From: an uncultured Anaerococcus sp.
Lineage (GTDB): Bacteria > Bacillota > Clostridia > Tissierellales > Peptoniphilaceae
DNA length: 18,529 nucleotides
Reading direction: 5' to 3'
NCBI RefSeq assembly: GCF_943912825.1
Contig: NZ_CALTUX010000034.1
Span: 1 to 18,529, forward strand
Of the stretch, positions 1-8,679 are shown one piece after another. Position 1 is the first letter of the stretch, and each line of letters opens with the position of its first letter. The notes beneath the pieces are model-generated. The model saw only the letters and a program-made list of their open reading frames with translations, searched no databases and was not told the origin of the DNA. Position numbers and translations under genes: made by a program.

Positions 1-2140
1 CTTCTGCCGCTGTTTGGGCTTCTTTTACAGATTTTTGTGCTTCTTCTTTGGCTTTGGCTATTTCTTCTTTTGCTTTTCTTTCTGCTTCTTCTGCCTTGGC
101 TAAAGCTTTTGCTTTTTCCTTTTCTGATTTTGTTTTATCTGCTTTGGCTTCTTCTGCTTCGGCTTGGGCTTTTTGAGCAGCTGCTTTTGCTTCTGCTTCT
201 TTTGCTGCTTCTGCCGCTGTTTGGGCTTCTTTTACAGATTTTTGTGCTTCTTCTTTGGCTTTAGCTATTTCTTCTTGAGCTTTTCTTTCTGCTTCTTCGG
301 CCTTGGCTTGTGCTAGAGCTTTTTCCTTTTCTGATTTTGTTTTGTCTGCTTTGGCTTCTTTTGCTTCTTCTTTTGCTTTTTCTGCTTCGGCTTGGGCTTG
401 TTGTGCTTCTTCTTGAGCTTTTTCTGCTTTTTCTTTTGCTGCCTGAGCTGCATCTTTTGCTGCTGATGCTTCTTCTTTTGCCTCTTTTGCTGCTTTCCTT
501 GCTGTTTCTAGTTGGTCTTGAATTTCTTGTTTAGATTTTCTTAGTTCCTCTATACTTGCATTTGCTTTTTCTAGGCTTTCTTTTGCTTCTTGTGCTTGAG
601 CCTTTGCATCTTTTGCTTCTTCTGCAACTTTTTCTTTTTCTTCGTTAGCTTGTTCAAGATCTTTTTGAGCTTTTGCCAAATCTTTTTGTGCTTTTTCTTT
701 TTCAGCTTGGCTTGCTTGATTTGATTGCTCTAGTTCCTTTACCTTAGACTTAGCTGCTTCTTCACCTTTTTTAGCAAGCTTTTCTGCTTCTTCTGCCTTT
801 GCTTTTGCTTGATTAGCTGCTTCTACCAAATTATTTGCTTGAGCCTTAGCTTCCTCTATCTTCCTTTCAGCATCTTTTTTAGCTTCATCCGCCTCTAATC
901 TTGCTGCTTTTTCTTTAGCTAGAGCTTCTATTGCTTTTGCTTCAGCTTTTTTCTTTTCATTTTCTGATAAGCTTGCATTGTTTTTTGCTGCTTCTGCTTC
1001 TCTTTTTGCCTCTTCTGCTGATTTTTTCGCTTCTTGTAGATTTCTTTCGGCTTCTTGAGCTTTACTTTGAGCTTCTTGTGCATCTTTTTGTGCTTTTTCT
1101 ATTTCCAATTTGCTTTTTGCTAGGGCATCTTGAGATTCTTGGGATGCTTGTTTAGCTTTGTCTAACTCACCTTTAAGTCTTGTTATCTCAGCATCTTTTT
1201 CTTTTATTTGTTTCTTTAATTCTTCAATTTCTTTTTTTAGTTTTTCGTACTGGTTATCATTATCAGTCTTGACGGTCACTAAATCCTCTATATCAACTAC
1301 TATGTAGGAATTATCAGGATAAATAATTTTTACTTTTTTATCCTGGCTAGAACCCCAACCAAAGTCTAAATAAGATACCCTAGGATTTACAGCCTTAACA
1401 TTTTGTGTTATCGTAGTCCTATACCTACTAATATTATTTATATCTTCAACAGCAGTTTTTGAAGGTTTAACAAAAGGATAACGGTCACAATCTTGCTTTT
1501 GTCTTAGAATTTGGCTAAAGTCGATATAATTTGAGCTACCATCCCTATAAGTAATCTTAACACTATGACCATCACGACTCATTCTAACACCATAATAGTT
1601 AGGGTTAAGTTTTTTGATTACAGAAATAATATAAGCTTCTTCATCACGACTTAACCTTCTAATATTATCAACTGCTATTTTTTCTTCTGGTAAGATGGCT
1701 GGATATTTATCACTATCTCTTTCTTCCTCAGGGGTAGCTCCACTTGAACCATCGGTTTCTATATTTTTATTTGATACTTTCCAACTTCCATTAATAAGAA
1801 ATTCAACTTTATCTTTAGTTGATACTCTTGGCTGGATATATAAGTATTTATCCTTATGGACTCCCCAGACCTTTCCAGAATAATATCCTTCTTTAATATC
1901 TTTTCCTTCCCTTACCTTTCTATATTCTACTCCATTAATTTTTACACCTGTAATGCTTCTTAGTTTACTTCTATTATCCTTAAATTTAAATTTAGTATAA
2001 TTCTCATTATCACTATAAGTATCGGCATAGCTTATTGAATTATTGCTAATAAAACTATTACTTTGAGCCTTAATCATGCCTCCAAAATTTATAACTAATG
2101 CTAAGCTAGTAATGCTTGCAATGCTTTTAATACTTTTCAT
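1..2140 (-). CDS. Partial surface protein: Shr-HID-like domain, two repeat modules, long coiled coil
   Basis: Secreted, probably wall-bound protein; 713 codons are visible and the 3' end lies outside the window. The ATG at 2138-2140 follows a strong AGGAGG site. Residues 1-27 are a signal peptide (MKSIKSIASITSLALVINFGG, then an AQS cleavage region). Residues ~45-130 contain the pattern F-K-D...I-T-G-V-K-I-N-G-V-E-Y followed by Y-L-Y-I-Q-P and V-E-F-L-I-N-G; from memory this resembles the haemoglobin-interacting domain of Shr (formerly DUF1533). Two modules follow, each beginning D-K/R-Y-P and ending with I-T/I-Y-x-D-x-S, a type seen in Gram-positive adhesins. From about residue 297 to the window edge the chain is almost only Ala, Glu, Lys, Gln and Asp, an uninterrupted coiled coil. 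No stop or frameshift was found. It is transcribed alone from a promoter next to a Fur box. A wall anchor is expected downstream but not seen. The domain name is inference; secretion and coiled coil are clear. Confidence 0.85.
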   Translation of the reverse strand, partial: MKSIKSIASITSLALVINFGGMIKAQSNSFISNNSISYADTYSDNENYTKFKFKDNRSKLRSITGVKINGVEYRKVREGKDIKEGYYSGKVWGVHKDKYLYIQPRVSTKDKVEFLINGSWKVSNKNIETDGSSGATPEEERDSDKYPAILPEEKIAVDNIRRLSRDEEAYIISVIKKLNPNYYGVRMSRDGHSVKITYRDGSSNYIDFSQILRQKQDCDRYPFVKPSKTAVEDINNISRYRTTITQNVKAVNPRVSYLDFGWGSSQDKKVKIIYPDNSYIVVDIEDLVTVKTDNDNQYEKLKKEIEELKKQIKEKDAEITRLKGELDKAKQASQESQDALAKSKLEIEKAQKDAQEAQSKAQEAERNLQEAKKSAEEAKREAEAAKNNASLSENEKKKAEAKAIEALAKEKAARLEADEAKKDAERKIEEAKAQANNLVEAANQAKAKAEEAEKLAKKGEEAAKSKVKELEQSNQASQAEKEKAQKDLAKAQKDLEQANEEKEKVAEEAKDAKAQAQEAKESLEKANASIEELRKSKQEIQDQLETARKAAKEAKEEASAAKDAAQAAKEKAEKAQEEAQQAQAEAEKAKEEAKEAKADKTKSEKEKALAQAKAEEAERKAQEEIAKAKEEAQKSVKEAQTAAEAAKEAEAKAAAQKAQAEAEEAKADKTKSEKEKAKALAKAEEAERKAKEEIAKAKEEAQKSVKEAQTAAE
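4..365 (-). repeat. Near-identical direct repeat, 207-bp spacing, inside the coiled coil
   Basis: About 150 bp starting at 4 recurs starting at 211 with only a few substitutions, an exact offset of 207 bp (69 codons, in frame). Both copies encode a KADKTKSEKEKA-type segment followed by an EEIAKAKEEAQKSVKEAQ-type segment. The array probably continues past the window edge. Such DNA is prone to slippage and copy-number change. Confidence 0.8.
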
Positions 2141-2173
2141 TGTACCTCCTAATATATTTGTTATTCTTTGAAC

Positions 2174-2222
2174 ATATTAGCACATAATTTGATTAAAGTC
2201 AATGATAATGATAATTTATATC
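2174..2222 (-). promoter_or_regulatory. Promoter with adjacent Fur box for the coiled-coil surface protein
   Basis: On the minus strand TTGACT (2197-2202) is separated by 17 bp from TAATAT (2174-2179), with a TG one base upstream of the -10 (extended -10). Directly upstream, 2204-2222 reads GATAATGATAATTTATATC, matching 16 of 19 positions of the classical Fur consensus GATAATGATAATCATTATC. The box abuts the -35, so iron-loaded Fur bound here would be expected to block RNA polymerase; iron starvation would then switch the gene on. Confidence 0.7.
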
Positions 2223-2663
2223 AATTTAAAAAAATATAATACTATTTACATTAAGTTTAATTTATAACAATTCTAAAAATATCATTTAAAATATTAATAT
2301 CATATAAGATACTAGTGTCTAAATTTATTACCCCTTAAGTTGCTGATTTTTTTCTTATTAGAACACATATAGAAAATAATAATATCCGACAATCTCTTTA
2401 TAAAACTACAACCATACCATCCTAATAAATAACCTTTTCTTTCCTCTTTCTATACTATTCGGAATTTTAGTATAAATTATATAATTTTATCTTCTAAATT
2501 AAATTTTAAAATCTTTCACTCTAAGTCAAGCAAGAAATAAACTTTTTAAAAATCTCTTATAGATTTTCTGAAATCCTTTAGACATCGATTTTCATCTTTT
2601 TTCTAAAGGCTGTCTTCCTGCTTATGATTTTATAAGCTTTTTTTGTCATAAAATTGAAAATAA
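2223..2663. other. Non-coding AT-rich stretch
   Basis: No open frame with coding character, RNA gene or clear repeat was recognised on either strand. It separates the upstream region of the surface-protein gene from the terminator of the lipoprotein unit. Confidence 0.5.
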
Positions 2664-2707
2664 GAAAAAAATCGGAAGACTTATTTTTATTTGAAAGTCC
2701 TCCGATT
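2664..2707 (-). terminator. Rho-independent terminator after the lipoprotein/small-protein unit
   Basis: The 13-bp arms 2670-2682 and 2695-2707 pair fully on the minus-strand transcript (one G-U pair, 12-nt loop) and are followed by a U tract. It lies about 50 bp beyond the stop of the small hydrophobic protein. The T-rich plus-strand side may also allow some bidirectional function. Confidence 0.85.
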
Positions 2708-2757
2708 TTATTTATCATTTACTTTTCGATAAATTTATACGAAACTTATTAATACTC

Positions 2758-2976
2758 TTAATTTAAAAAATTGAATGGGAAAATTAAAAATTCGCTCCTT
2801 GTGGAGTATGAGCCATCTTTTTCTACAAGTATGTAAGTCCTATAGGAGTATAAGATTGCCTTAATAGATTCTAATTCTCCTTCATTCCCTCCGCCTGTGA
2901 TTGGAAAGAAAATGATTAGTACTATGAGAATAATTATTATCTTCCTTTTTTTCTTAACTATTTTTTGATTTTTCAT
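2758..2976 (-). CDS. Small hydrophobic protein of unknown function (72 aa)
   Basis: The predicted product starts with a very basic segment (MKNQKIVKKKRK), followed by a transmembrane helix or uncleaved signal anchor (about residues 13-27) and a short Gly-rich linker (ITGGGNEGE). The remaining ~40 residues are probably outside the membrane and end in E-F-L-I-F-P-F-N-F-L. Short Clostridia proteins of this design (anchor, GGG linker, small beta-rich tail) are common and unnamed. It starts 31 nt after the stop of the upstream lipoprotein gene and is followed by a good terminator, so the two are probably co-transcribed. No strong ribosome site is visible before the ATG. The gene is likely real from context and composition; no function can be assigned. 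Confidence 0.6.
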   Translation of the reverse strand: MKNQKIVKKKRKIIIILIVLIIFFPITGGGNEGELESIKAILYSYRTYILVEKDGSYSTRSEFLIFPFNFLN

Positions 2977-3007
2977 AAATGTATACTTTTGTTTGAAATT
3001 TTATTTA

Positions 3008-4501
3008 TTAACCTACCCTTATCAAAGATCGCATTATATCATACATTGTAGGTGAATATGTCTCATTTTGTATTTGTTTAGACCAATCAAATACTTCTTC
3101 TCCATTTAAAACTTCATCTGGAAGTGTCATTGTCCCATCCTTCATAGAAAGTGAAGGCGAAAACTCATAGACATCATCCCTATATCTTATGGTGATTTTT
3201 CCATTTGGGCCAAGGTCACTCATATTTTGGCAAATAAAGGTTGGACCGCAACAAGCGTTTGAATCTAGATATACATTGTCTACTTCTTTTAACTTTCCAT
3301 CGTTCGATATTTCAAGTTCCTTTAGGGCTACCGATGCATTTTTATATTTAGGAATTAATAAATAACACTGTTCGCCTACTAGGTAAGGTAGGTCTCCTAC
3401 TTGGCTTTCTTTGATGGTTACTAGCATGCTTGGATCTTCGTAATTTAAGAAGACATTTGTCCAAGCATGTAATTTTTTCAAAGTTTCTTGAAGGCTATTT
3501 TCATCTACAGCCCCTCCTAAATAAATCATGAAAGCCTGATACTTATCATCATTTGGATCTATTCCAAGCTTTATGGCCATTTTTAAATACTCATCAGATA
3601 TAGGATTATCGTCAAAATTATTTGTCTTTAGTTTTAAGATTGATGGACAACGACCCATTTCCGGACTTTCATATTGAGCAAAGACAAAGACTGGCTTACC
3701 TACTTCATCTATATATATTTGACGATCTTTGTTTCCATAATTATCCCAGAGGTCATTTAAAACTAGGCCTGTGTAGTTACTTGGGTTATAAATATAGGAA
3801 GAATCCTTTATATCCCTATAATAGATTTTTGTATAAATGGCCTGTTCTTCTCTCAAGGAATTCTCAACCATAGGTAAAATCTCATCTTTTTCCACTCCCA
3901 AATCTGCCATAAGTTCTTCGTCGCTAATAAAATTTCCATCAGGAAGGGAAAAGTTAAAGACTGTGTATCGAGTATACTCCCCATCCCAATAATCGTAATT
4001 TTCAATCATTAGGCTTAAGACCTTATCATCTTGATAGACAGAAAATGAAGCATAGATTCCTATCTCATTGGCTTCCATGTCATCCTTGTTGTCCTTATAT
4101 TTTTTCTCTATACTAGCAGCTATTTCATCAATTTCTTCATTGGCCTTTTTTGCATCCTCAGATTCTAAAAGAATCCTTGGTAGGTGACTCCCATATTCAT
4201 ATCTTTTGGCTGATTCTATCTGTTCTTTATCAATAAAATCATTCCATACCTGCCTATCTTCAACATAAGAAGAAACAGAGCCTATCTTTGCCCCCTCTAC
4301 TTGTTTTAAGTCTTTTGAAAGCTTTGGTTTAGATTTTTTGGGGCCAAGGTCATTCTTTTTTTTCGGATCATTCTCATTTTCAATATAGATATCATTTTCA
4401 ACTTGTACCTGTGGTTCTGCTTTAGTATTTTCTTTCTGACATCCAGAAAAAATGAATGCAGCCAGCCCTAGTATTACAAAAACCTTAGACATTCTTTTCA
4501 T
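3008..4501 (-). CDS. Lipoprotein with DUF3298/RsiV-like domain
   Basis: A 497-residue lipoprotein. The N-terminus has a signal peptide with lipobox F-S-G-C (Cys21), followed by a charged, Lys/Pro-rich linker (~22-75). Residues ~95-215 contain a conserved-looking pattern: H-L-P-R-I, then N-E-E-I-D-E-I, then V-L-S-L-M-I-E-N-Y-D-Y-W-D-G-E-Y, then F-S-L-P-D-G-N-F-I-S-D-E-E-L. This is the layout of the DUF4163/DUF3298 fold of RsiV and PdaC-type extracytoplasmic proteins, though the expected HG pair is not evident. The C-terminal ~200 residues are unassigned and contain a CCGPTFIC segment. The ATG at 4499-4501 has AGGAGGG five bases upstream, favouring it over Met4. It follows the terminator of the transporter operon, so it has its own promoter or depends on readthrough. 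Likely role: envelope-exposed binding or sensing; exact function unknown. Confidence 0.75.
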   Translation of the reverse strand: MKRMSKVFVILGLAAFIFSGCQKENTKAEPQVQVENDIYIENENDPKKKNDLGPKKSKPKLSKDLKQVEGAKIGSVSSYVEDRQVWNDFIDKEQIESAKRYEYGSHLPRILLESEDAKKANEEIDEIAASIEKKYKDNKDDMEANEIGIYASFSVYQDDKVLSLMIENYDYWDGEYTRYTVFNFSLPDGNFISDEELMADLGVEKDEILPMVENSLREEQAIYTKIYYRDIKDSSYIYNPSNYTGLVLNDLWDNYGNKDRQIYIDEVGKPVFVFAQYESPEMGRCPSILKLKTNNFDDNPISDEYLKMAIKLGIDPNDDKYQAFMIYLGGAVDENSLQETLKKLHAWTNVFLNYEDPSMLVTIKESQVGDLPYLVGEQCYLLIPKYKNASVALKELEISNDGKLKEVDNVYLDSNACCGPTFICQNMSDLGPNGKITIRYRDDVYEFSPSLSMKDGTMTLPDEVLNGEEVFDWSKQIQNETYSPTMYDIMRSLIRVG

Positions 4502-4630
4502 AATATCCCTCCTTATAATTAATACCCAGAAAAGGCCTATAAGCCTACTTATTATGCTTTTAAATAAAATATAAAGGAGAAACTAAGCTAAGAAAAAAAT
4601 AATTTATGATAAGAATTATATAGAAAAACC

Positions 4631-4654
4631 TAAAAAGGGCTCAAGACCGAGCCC
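4631..4654 (-). terminator. Rho-independent terminator of the transporter operon
   Basis: GGGCTC (4637-4642) and GAGCCC (4649-4654) form a GC-rich stem with a 6-nt loop. On the minus strand it is followed by TTTTTAGGTTTTT. It lies 15 bp after the permease stop and ends the GNAT-regulator-kinase-ABC operon. Confidence 0.9.
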
Positions 4655-4668
4655 CTCTTAATTTCAAA

Positions 4669-7098
4669 TCAATCCGCCCTTATCAAATCTATAGTTGGCT
4701 TATCTAATATTCTTTTAAGGGATAGGTGGTAGATTAATATATTTATGACATAAACTAGGAGAGAAAATCCTAGGAAGGTCAAGTGATTGTAGTATTTTAT
4801 AAATACTAATAAAGAATATCTCGGAGATAGAATTGACAAGCTAATAATAACAGCAAAAGTTACTAATATTGCCAAGGCAAAAGACTTTACTTGTTCAAAT
4901 ATGAATTCTTGTTCAAGTATTTTTTTCAAATCATCTTTTTCTATTCCTATAGAATATAGATTGCCTATCTCTCTTTTCCTTGCCATCAAGCTTGAATTTA
5001 TAGAAGCATAACCATTTGTGAAATTTAGGGCAAGAATTATGCTAGCCATGATAAAGTTTATACTTAAAAGTCCTCCTAAAAGTTTATCATCTTCATCAGC
5101 TCTATCACCAGCGCTATGGATTTCAAAACTTTCATCTGTTCTTGGATTTTGGTCTAAAAATTTCTTTATTGCTTCTTTGCTAGGCTCAATTTTATTTGGA
5201 TTTACTTGCATTTTTAGGGTGAAAGGATAATTTACAAGATTACCATTACCAGTTGCTTCTAATAATTTAAAATAGGTATCAAAATCTGTAAAAATACATA
5301 CAGAGCCTCTACTTATCTTCATAGTTAAATCTTTTAAGTCATCTATATTCTTGCTTATATCTATAGATGTTTTCTGTCCACTTGCTGTTATTAAGTCTAA
5401 TTTTTTAGGATCTTTGAAAAACTTCACCATCTTAGCATCCCTTAACGGCTCTTCAGGATTAGATTGAATCATATTATATAAAATATATTCGCCCTTATTT
5501 CCTCCTAAGAGATTTAGGTCTTCTTCTCTTAAGCCTACAATTTTTCCCAGAATGGTATTATCTTCCTCACGACCATTTAATTCATATAAAAATTCATCCA
5601 AATTATTAGAAAAAAATTCTTCAGAAAAATCTAAATTATTTTCTATAGATAAGTTTCTTTGCTGGTAGATAAATGATTTTTTGGAGTCGATACTTTTATC
5701 TATGGCACTTAAATTATTAGGTAGGCTAGGGTCATTGCTAAAATAATCAACTGTTAAATTATAATCATCTTCATAAAATCCCCAATCTACAGAATAACTT
5801 GAGAACGATATGAAGATAAATAGAACTGAAATTATTAAGACTCCTATGGTTGAAATATATGATTGAGATTTAATGCTTGCTAGGTTATTTATCCTTAGCT
5901 CTTTAAAAATAGTATTAGCCCTTTTCTTTTTAGATTTTTTAAGATTTATGATACCCTTCAGACCATATATTATTTCAATTTTCTTTATTTTTCTTAAAGT
6001 AAATGCCAAAGAAATAAATATTATCAGCAAAGATATCAATATTATAGCTAAGCTTAATAATAAATTAAAATCAACTGATGTTGGCACATCAATGCCAAAA
6101 TTATTATTGATTGCCCCAAAGTAGTATCTTATAAACACATATCCAACAATATGGCCAAGTGAGAGTGGCAATATTGATATCATAACAGATTCTTTAAAAA
6201 GCATGCCAAGTATCTGAAAATCTGTACTTCCGATTGACTTGTACATGGATAGGACTTTAATTTTTTCTAAAGACCATATAAGAAATATATTTTTATTGAA
6301 AAATACAAATATTCCTATAGCTAAAACAACAAGAAAAATCGTAGATAATTCTTTCCCTATCCTGCCTATAGTATCTTCATATAAGTAATAATGATCAACA
6401 ATTGCTGGTTCAAATTCAACTTTAATTTTTCTCCCTAAGAGCCTTGACAAGTCTTCTTCAATTAAATCTTGATTGTCATAGGCCTTATATAGAGATTTAA
6501 ATTTTATAGCCGTAAGTTTATTTTCATAATTTGGATCTATAAGAATATTTGCTTGGCTAATACCATTAGGCTTATCTTTTAGGATGCCCACTATTTTCAA
6601 TTCCTTACTTGATGATATTGTAAATTCTTCATCGCTAGTTGGCTTATAAGTTGGATTAACTATTTTCCCATTTAAAGTTCTTTGACCAAAATCCACTTCA
6701 ACCTTATCTGATATTCTCAATTTTTTATCTTTTATTACATTTTCACTAAGGACTATTTCATCAAAATTATTAGGATATCTTCCTTCTTTTAAAGAATAAT
6801 CACTCTTCATACTGGCAATAGATTGGTCAAAGGAAGGTATTGCCAAAATATCATCTTCAATTTTTCCAGATATGCAATCATACGATTCAAAGCCAGCTTC
6901 ATCTATATACTCATTGCTTCTAATCTTTGCCAATTCATTTTCTTTTACACCACCTTCTATATAGGCATCTTCGTAATTCACACTTCTAAATTCTCTATTT
7001 GTAAAAGATACACTAGAATATGAGTAATAAAATACCACCGTAAAAAACAAGGAGACTATAAAGACTGAGATAAAAATTGGAAAATTTTTCTTATTCAT
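4669..7098 (-). CDS. ABC transporter permease, FtsX/MacB-type, duplicated FtsX domains
   Basis: Membrane half of an ABC transporter, 809 residues from the preferred start. Numbered from the upstream Met (7107), TM1 is ~9-29 and an extracytoplasmic domain ~30-250 follows. TM2-4 (~255-275, 305-330, 348-370) form the first FtsX domain, with the coupling-type pattern K-V-L-S-M-Y-K-S-I-G. TM5 is ~418-438, then a second large outside domain to ~685, then three TMs forming the second FtsX domain with R-K-R-E-I-G-N-L-Y-S-I-G. This resembles exporters that handle lipoproteins, peptides or toxins rather than small solutes. Start choice: the ATG at 7105-7107 abuts the GGAG (7108-7111), whereas the ATG at 7096-7098 is 9 nt from it and overlaps the original ATPase stop (TAA, 7091-7093), suggesting translational coupling. 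Two-component genes just upstream point to cell-envelope defence. The substrate is unknown. Confidence 0.88.
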   Translation of the reverse strand: MNKKNFPIFISVFIVSLFFTVVFYYSYSSVSFTNREFRSVNYEDAYIEGGVKENELAKIRSNEYIDEAGFESYDCISGKIEDDILAIPSFDQSIASMKSDYSLKEGRYPNNFDEIVLSENVIKDKKLRISDKVEVDFGQRTLNGKIVNPTYKPTSDEEFTISSSKELKIVGILKDKPNGISQANILIDPNYENKLTAIKFKSLYKAYDNQDLIEEDLSRLLGRKIKVEFEPAIVDHYYLYEDTIGRIGKELSTIFLVVLAIGIFVFFNKNIFLIWSLEKIKVLSMYKSIGSTDFQILGMLFKESVMISILPLSLGHIVGYVFIRYYFGAINNNFGIDVPTSVDFNLLLSLAIILISLLIIFISLAFTLRKIKKIEIIYGLKGIINLKKSKKKRANTIFKELRINNLASIKSQSYISTIGVLIISVLFIFISFSSYSVDWGFYEDDYNLTVDYFSNDPSLPNNLSAIDKSIDSKKSFIYQQRNLSIENNLDFSEEFFSNNLDEFLYELNGREEDNTILGKIVGLREEDLNLLGGNKGEYILYNMIQSNPEEPLRDAKMVKFFKDPKKLDLITASGQKTSIDISKNIDDLKDLTMKISRGSVCIFTDFDTYFKLLEATGNGNLVNYPFTLKMQVNPNKIEPSKEAIKKFLDQNPRTDESFEIHSAGDRADEDDKLLGGLLSINFIMASIILALNFTNGYASINSSLMARKREIGNLYSIGIEKDDLKKILEQEFIFEQVKSFALAILVTFAVIISLSILSPRYSLLVFIKYYNHLTFLGFSLLVYVINILIYHLSLKRILDKPTIDLIRAD

Positions 7099-7772
7099 TT
7101 TTCTCATCTCCTATGATTCTCCCATCTACTATGGTTACGATTCGACCGGCTTCTAGGGCTATTTTTTCGTCATGGGTTATTAAGGATAATTGTTTGTTTT
7201 AGAGTTTTATTAAAATATTTGAAGATTTCAATTATTTCCTTAGAGTTTTTCCTGTCTAGATTGCCTGTTGGTTCATCTGCTAGGATGATTGATGGTCTAT
7301 AAATTAGACTCCTTGCTATGGCAACTCTCTGCTGCTGGCCTCCTGATAATTCACTTGGGAAAGAATCTAGTTTATTTTCTATGCCTAGTTTTGTAACCGT
7401 ATCTAAAAGATCTTCCTCATTTATTTTTCTCTTATCTAGCTTTAAGGGCAGTTCTATGTTGTGTCTGACTGTCAAATTTTGGATCAGATTATAAAATTGA
7501 TAAATGAGCCCTACCTTTCTCCTGCGAAATAAGGCTAGTTCCTTTGATGTATACTTAGAGATGTCATTGCCATCTATGTAGACCTTGCCAGAAGTTGGGC
7601 TATCTACCCCTCCTATAATATGTAAGAGGGTAGATTTTCCTGACCCACTTGGGCCAACTATCGCTACAAATTCACCTCTTTCTATACTAAGGTCTACCCC
7701 GTCTAAGGCCACCACCTTTGAATTTCCATCACCATATTCTTTTCTTAAATTTTCTACTTTTAATATTTCCAT
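7091..7772 (-). pseudogene. ABC transporter ATPase, LolD/MacB/BceA family, single-base frameshift at the H-loop
   Basis: Energy-coupling subunit for the adjacent permease. Visible motifs are Walker A GPSGSGKST (40-48), Q-loop Q92, signature LSGGQ (142-146), Walker B IILADEP with catalytic Glu167, and the D-loop NLD. The frame ends at 7170 after QTIILNNP. Removing one base in 7180-7183 restores QTII-LITHD-EKIALEAGRIVTIVDG and a stop at 7091-7093, giving 226 residues, the normal family length. The extra base therefore removes the switch histidine (ITHD) and the C-terminus. As read, the protein would be expected to lose or have greatly reduced ATPase cycling. The restored stop overlaps the permease start, supporting the reconstruction. 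The ATG at 7770-7772 has AGGAAAG upstream. Either a real inactivating mutation or an assembly error. Confidence 0.88.
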
Positions 7773-7818
7773 ACTTTCCTGCCTTTCTTAAGCTAAGTAT
7801 ATAAAAGTAAAGTGATTT

Positions 7819-8679
7819 TTAGGTGACATTGTAGAATTTTATTTCAAAGCTTGCTCCTTTGTCAGAATTGGTCACAGATATTTCCCCATTATTTTTCTCT
7901 ACAATAGTCTTAGCCATGGCAAGACCAATTCCAAAACCTCTAGAATCAGGAGTCTTATAAAAGCGTTTGAATATCTTTTTTATATTATCTTCATCGATTC
8001 CTCCCCCATCATCTTCAATAATCAGATTTGTGTAGAGAGGGTTTTTGTAAGATGAAAGGCTGATTTTTTGGCAATTTGGCCTATTATCAGCATTTTTTAA
8101 AATGTTGATAAGGGCTTCAGCTAGCCAATAAAAATCTCCATAGATTATATTTTCTTTTAAATCATCACTAATTTCTAATTTAGTGGACTCTTTTAAAGTT
8201 AAGCTATCAAGAGCGTAGGCCACTAATTCATCCAAACGAATCTCTTCCTTTTTCATTAGATCCTTATTAGCATCTAGGCTTGATAATTTGAGCAGGATAT
8301 CCGATAGAGAATTTAATCTTAGGGTCTGCCTTTTTAAAATCTCAATATCTTCATTTGCAGGATAATCCATTTCTAGATTTTCTATAGAAAAAACCATGGA
8401 TGTGATAGGAGTTTTTATCTGATGGGCAATGTCTTCTAGATATTCTACTTGCTTTTGGCTATTTTTAGTGGTCGTTTCCTTAGCCTCAACTATCTCTATA
8501 AAAAGTTTATATAGCTTATCTTCAAGAAGCGAAAAATTATCTTGCTTCATGGGTATAGAGTAATTTTGATTTTTCATATTTTCTATCAAATTTATAAGGT
8601 CATTTATTCTATTTTTCTTCCTTTTTTCCAAAGAATAATAAAGTAGACAGAGGCTTATTATCCAAAATACATAAATCAT
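7819..8679 (-). CDS. Sensor histidine kinase, short N-terminal membrane anchor
   Basis: A 286-residue sensor kinase partner of the adjacent regulator. One hydrophobic helix (residues ~2-17) is followed at once by basic residues and a cytoplasmic linker, so there is no extracytoplasmic sensor domain. The HisKA region carries the H-box IAHQIKTPIT (phospho-acceptor His86). The ATPase domain shows an N-box (INILKNA, ~191-197), D-D-G-G-G-I (~223-228), an F-box (KIFKRFYK) and G2 (GFGIGLA, ~249-254). Kinases lacking a sensor domain that sit next to FtsX-type ABC genes commonly take their signal from the transporter, as in Bce-type modules; here that is inferred from context. The start codon directly follows the regulator stop (TAAATG), with AGGATGG inside the end of the regulator gene. 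BceS-type kinases usually have two helices; only one is clear here. Confidence 0.92.
   Translation of the reverse strand: MIYVFWIISLCLLYYSLEKRKKNRINDLINLIENMKNQNYSIPMKQDNFSLLEDKLYKLFIEIVEAKETTTKNSQKQVEYLEDIAHQIKTPITSMVFSIENLEMDYPANEDIEILKRQTLRLNSLSDILLKLSSLDANKDLMKKEEIRLDELVAYALDSLTLKESTKLEISDDLKENIIYGDFYWLAEALINILKNADNRPNCQKISLSSYKNPLYTNLIIEDDGGGIDEDNIKKIFKRFYKTPDSRGFGIGLAMAKTIVEKNNGEISVTNSDKGASFEIKFYNVT

Noticed and set aside
37..1155. Leu/Phe-rich open frames on the plus strand
   Set aside because: They are the antisense of the Ala/Glu/Lys coiled-coil codons (GCA, GAA, AAA read as TGC, TTC, TTT); no ribosome sites and no protein-like composition.
7170..7190. Programmed ribosomal frameshift in the ATPase gene
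   Set aside because: No slippery heptamer or downstream structure is visible at CCTTAATAACC, and the family does not use recoding; a plain one-base indel explains it.
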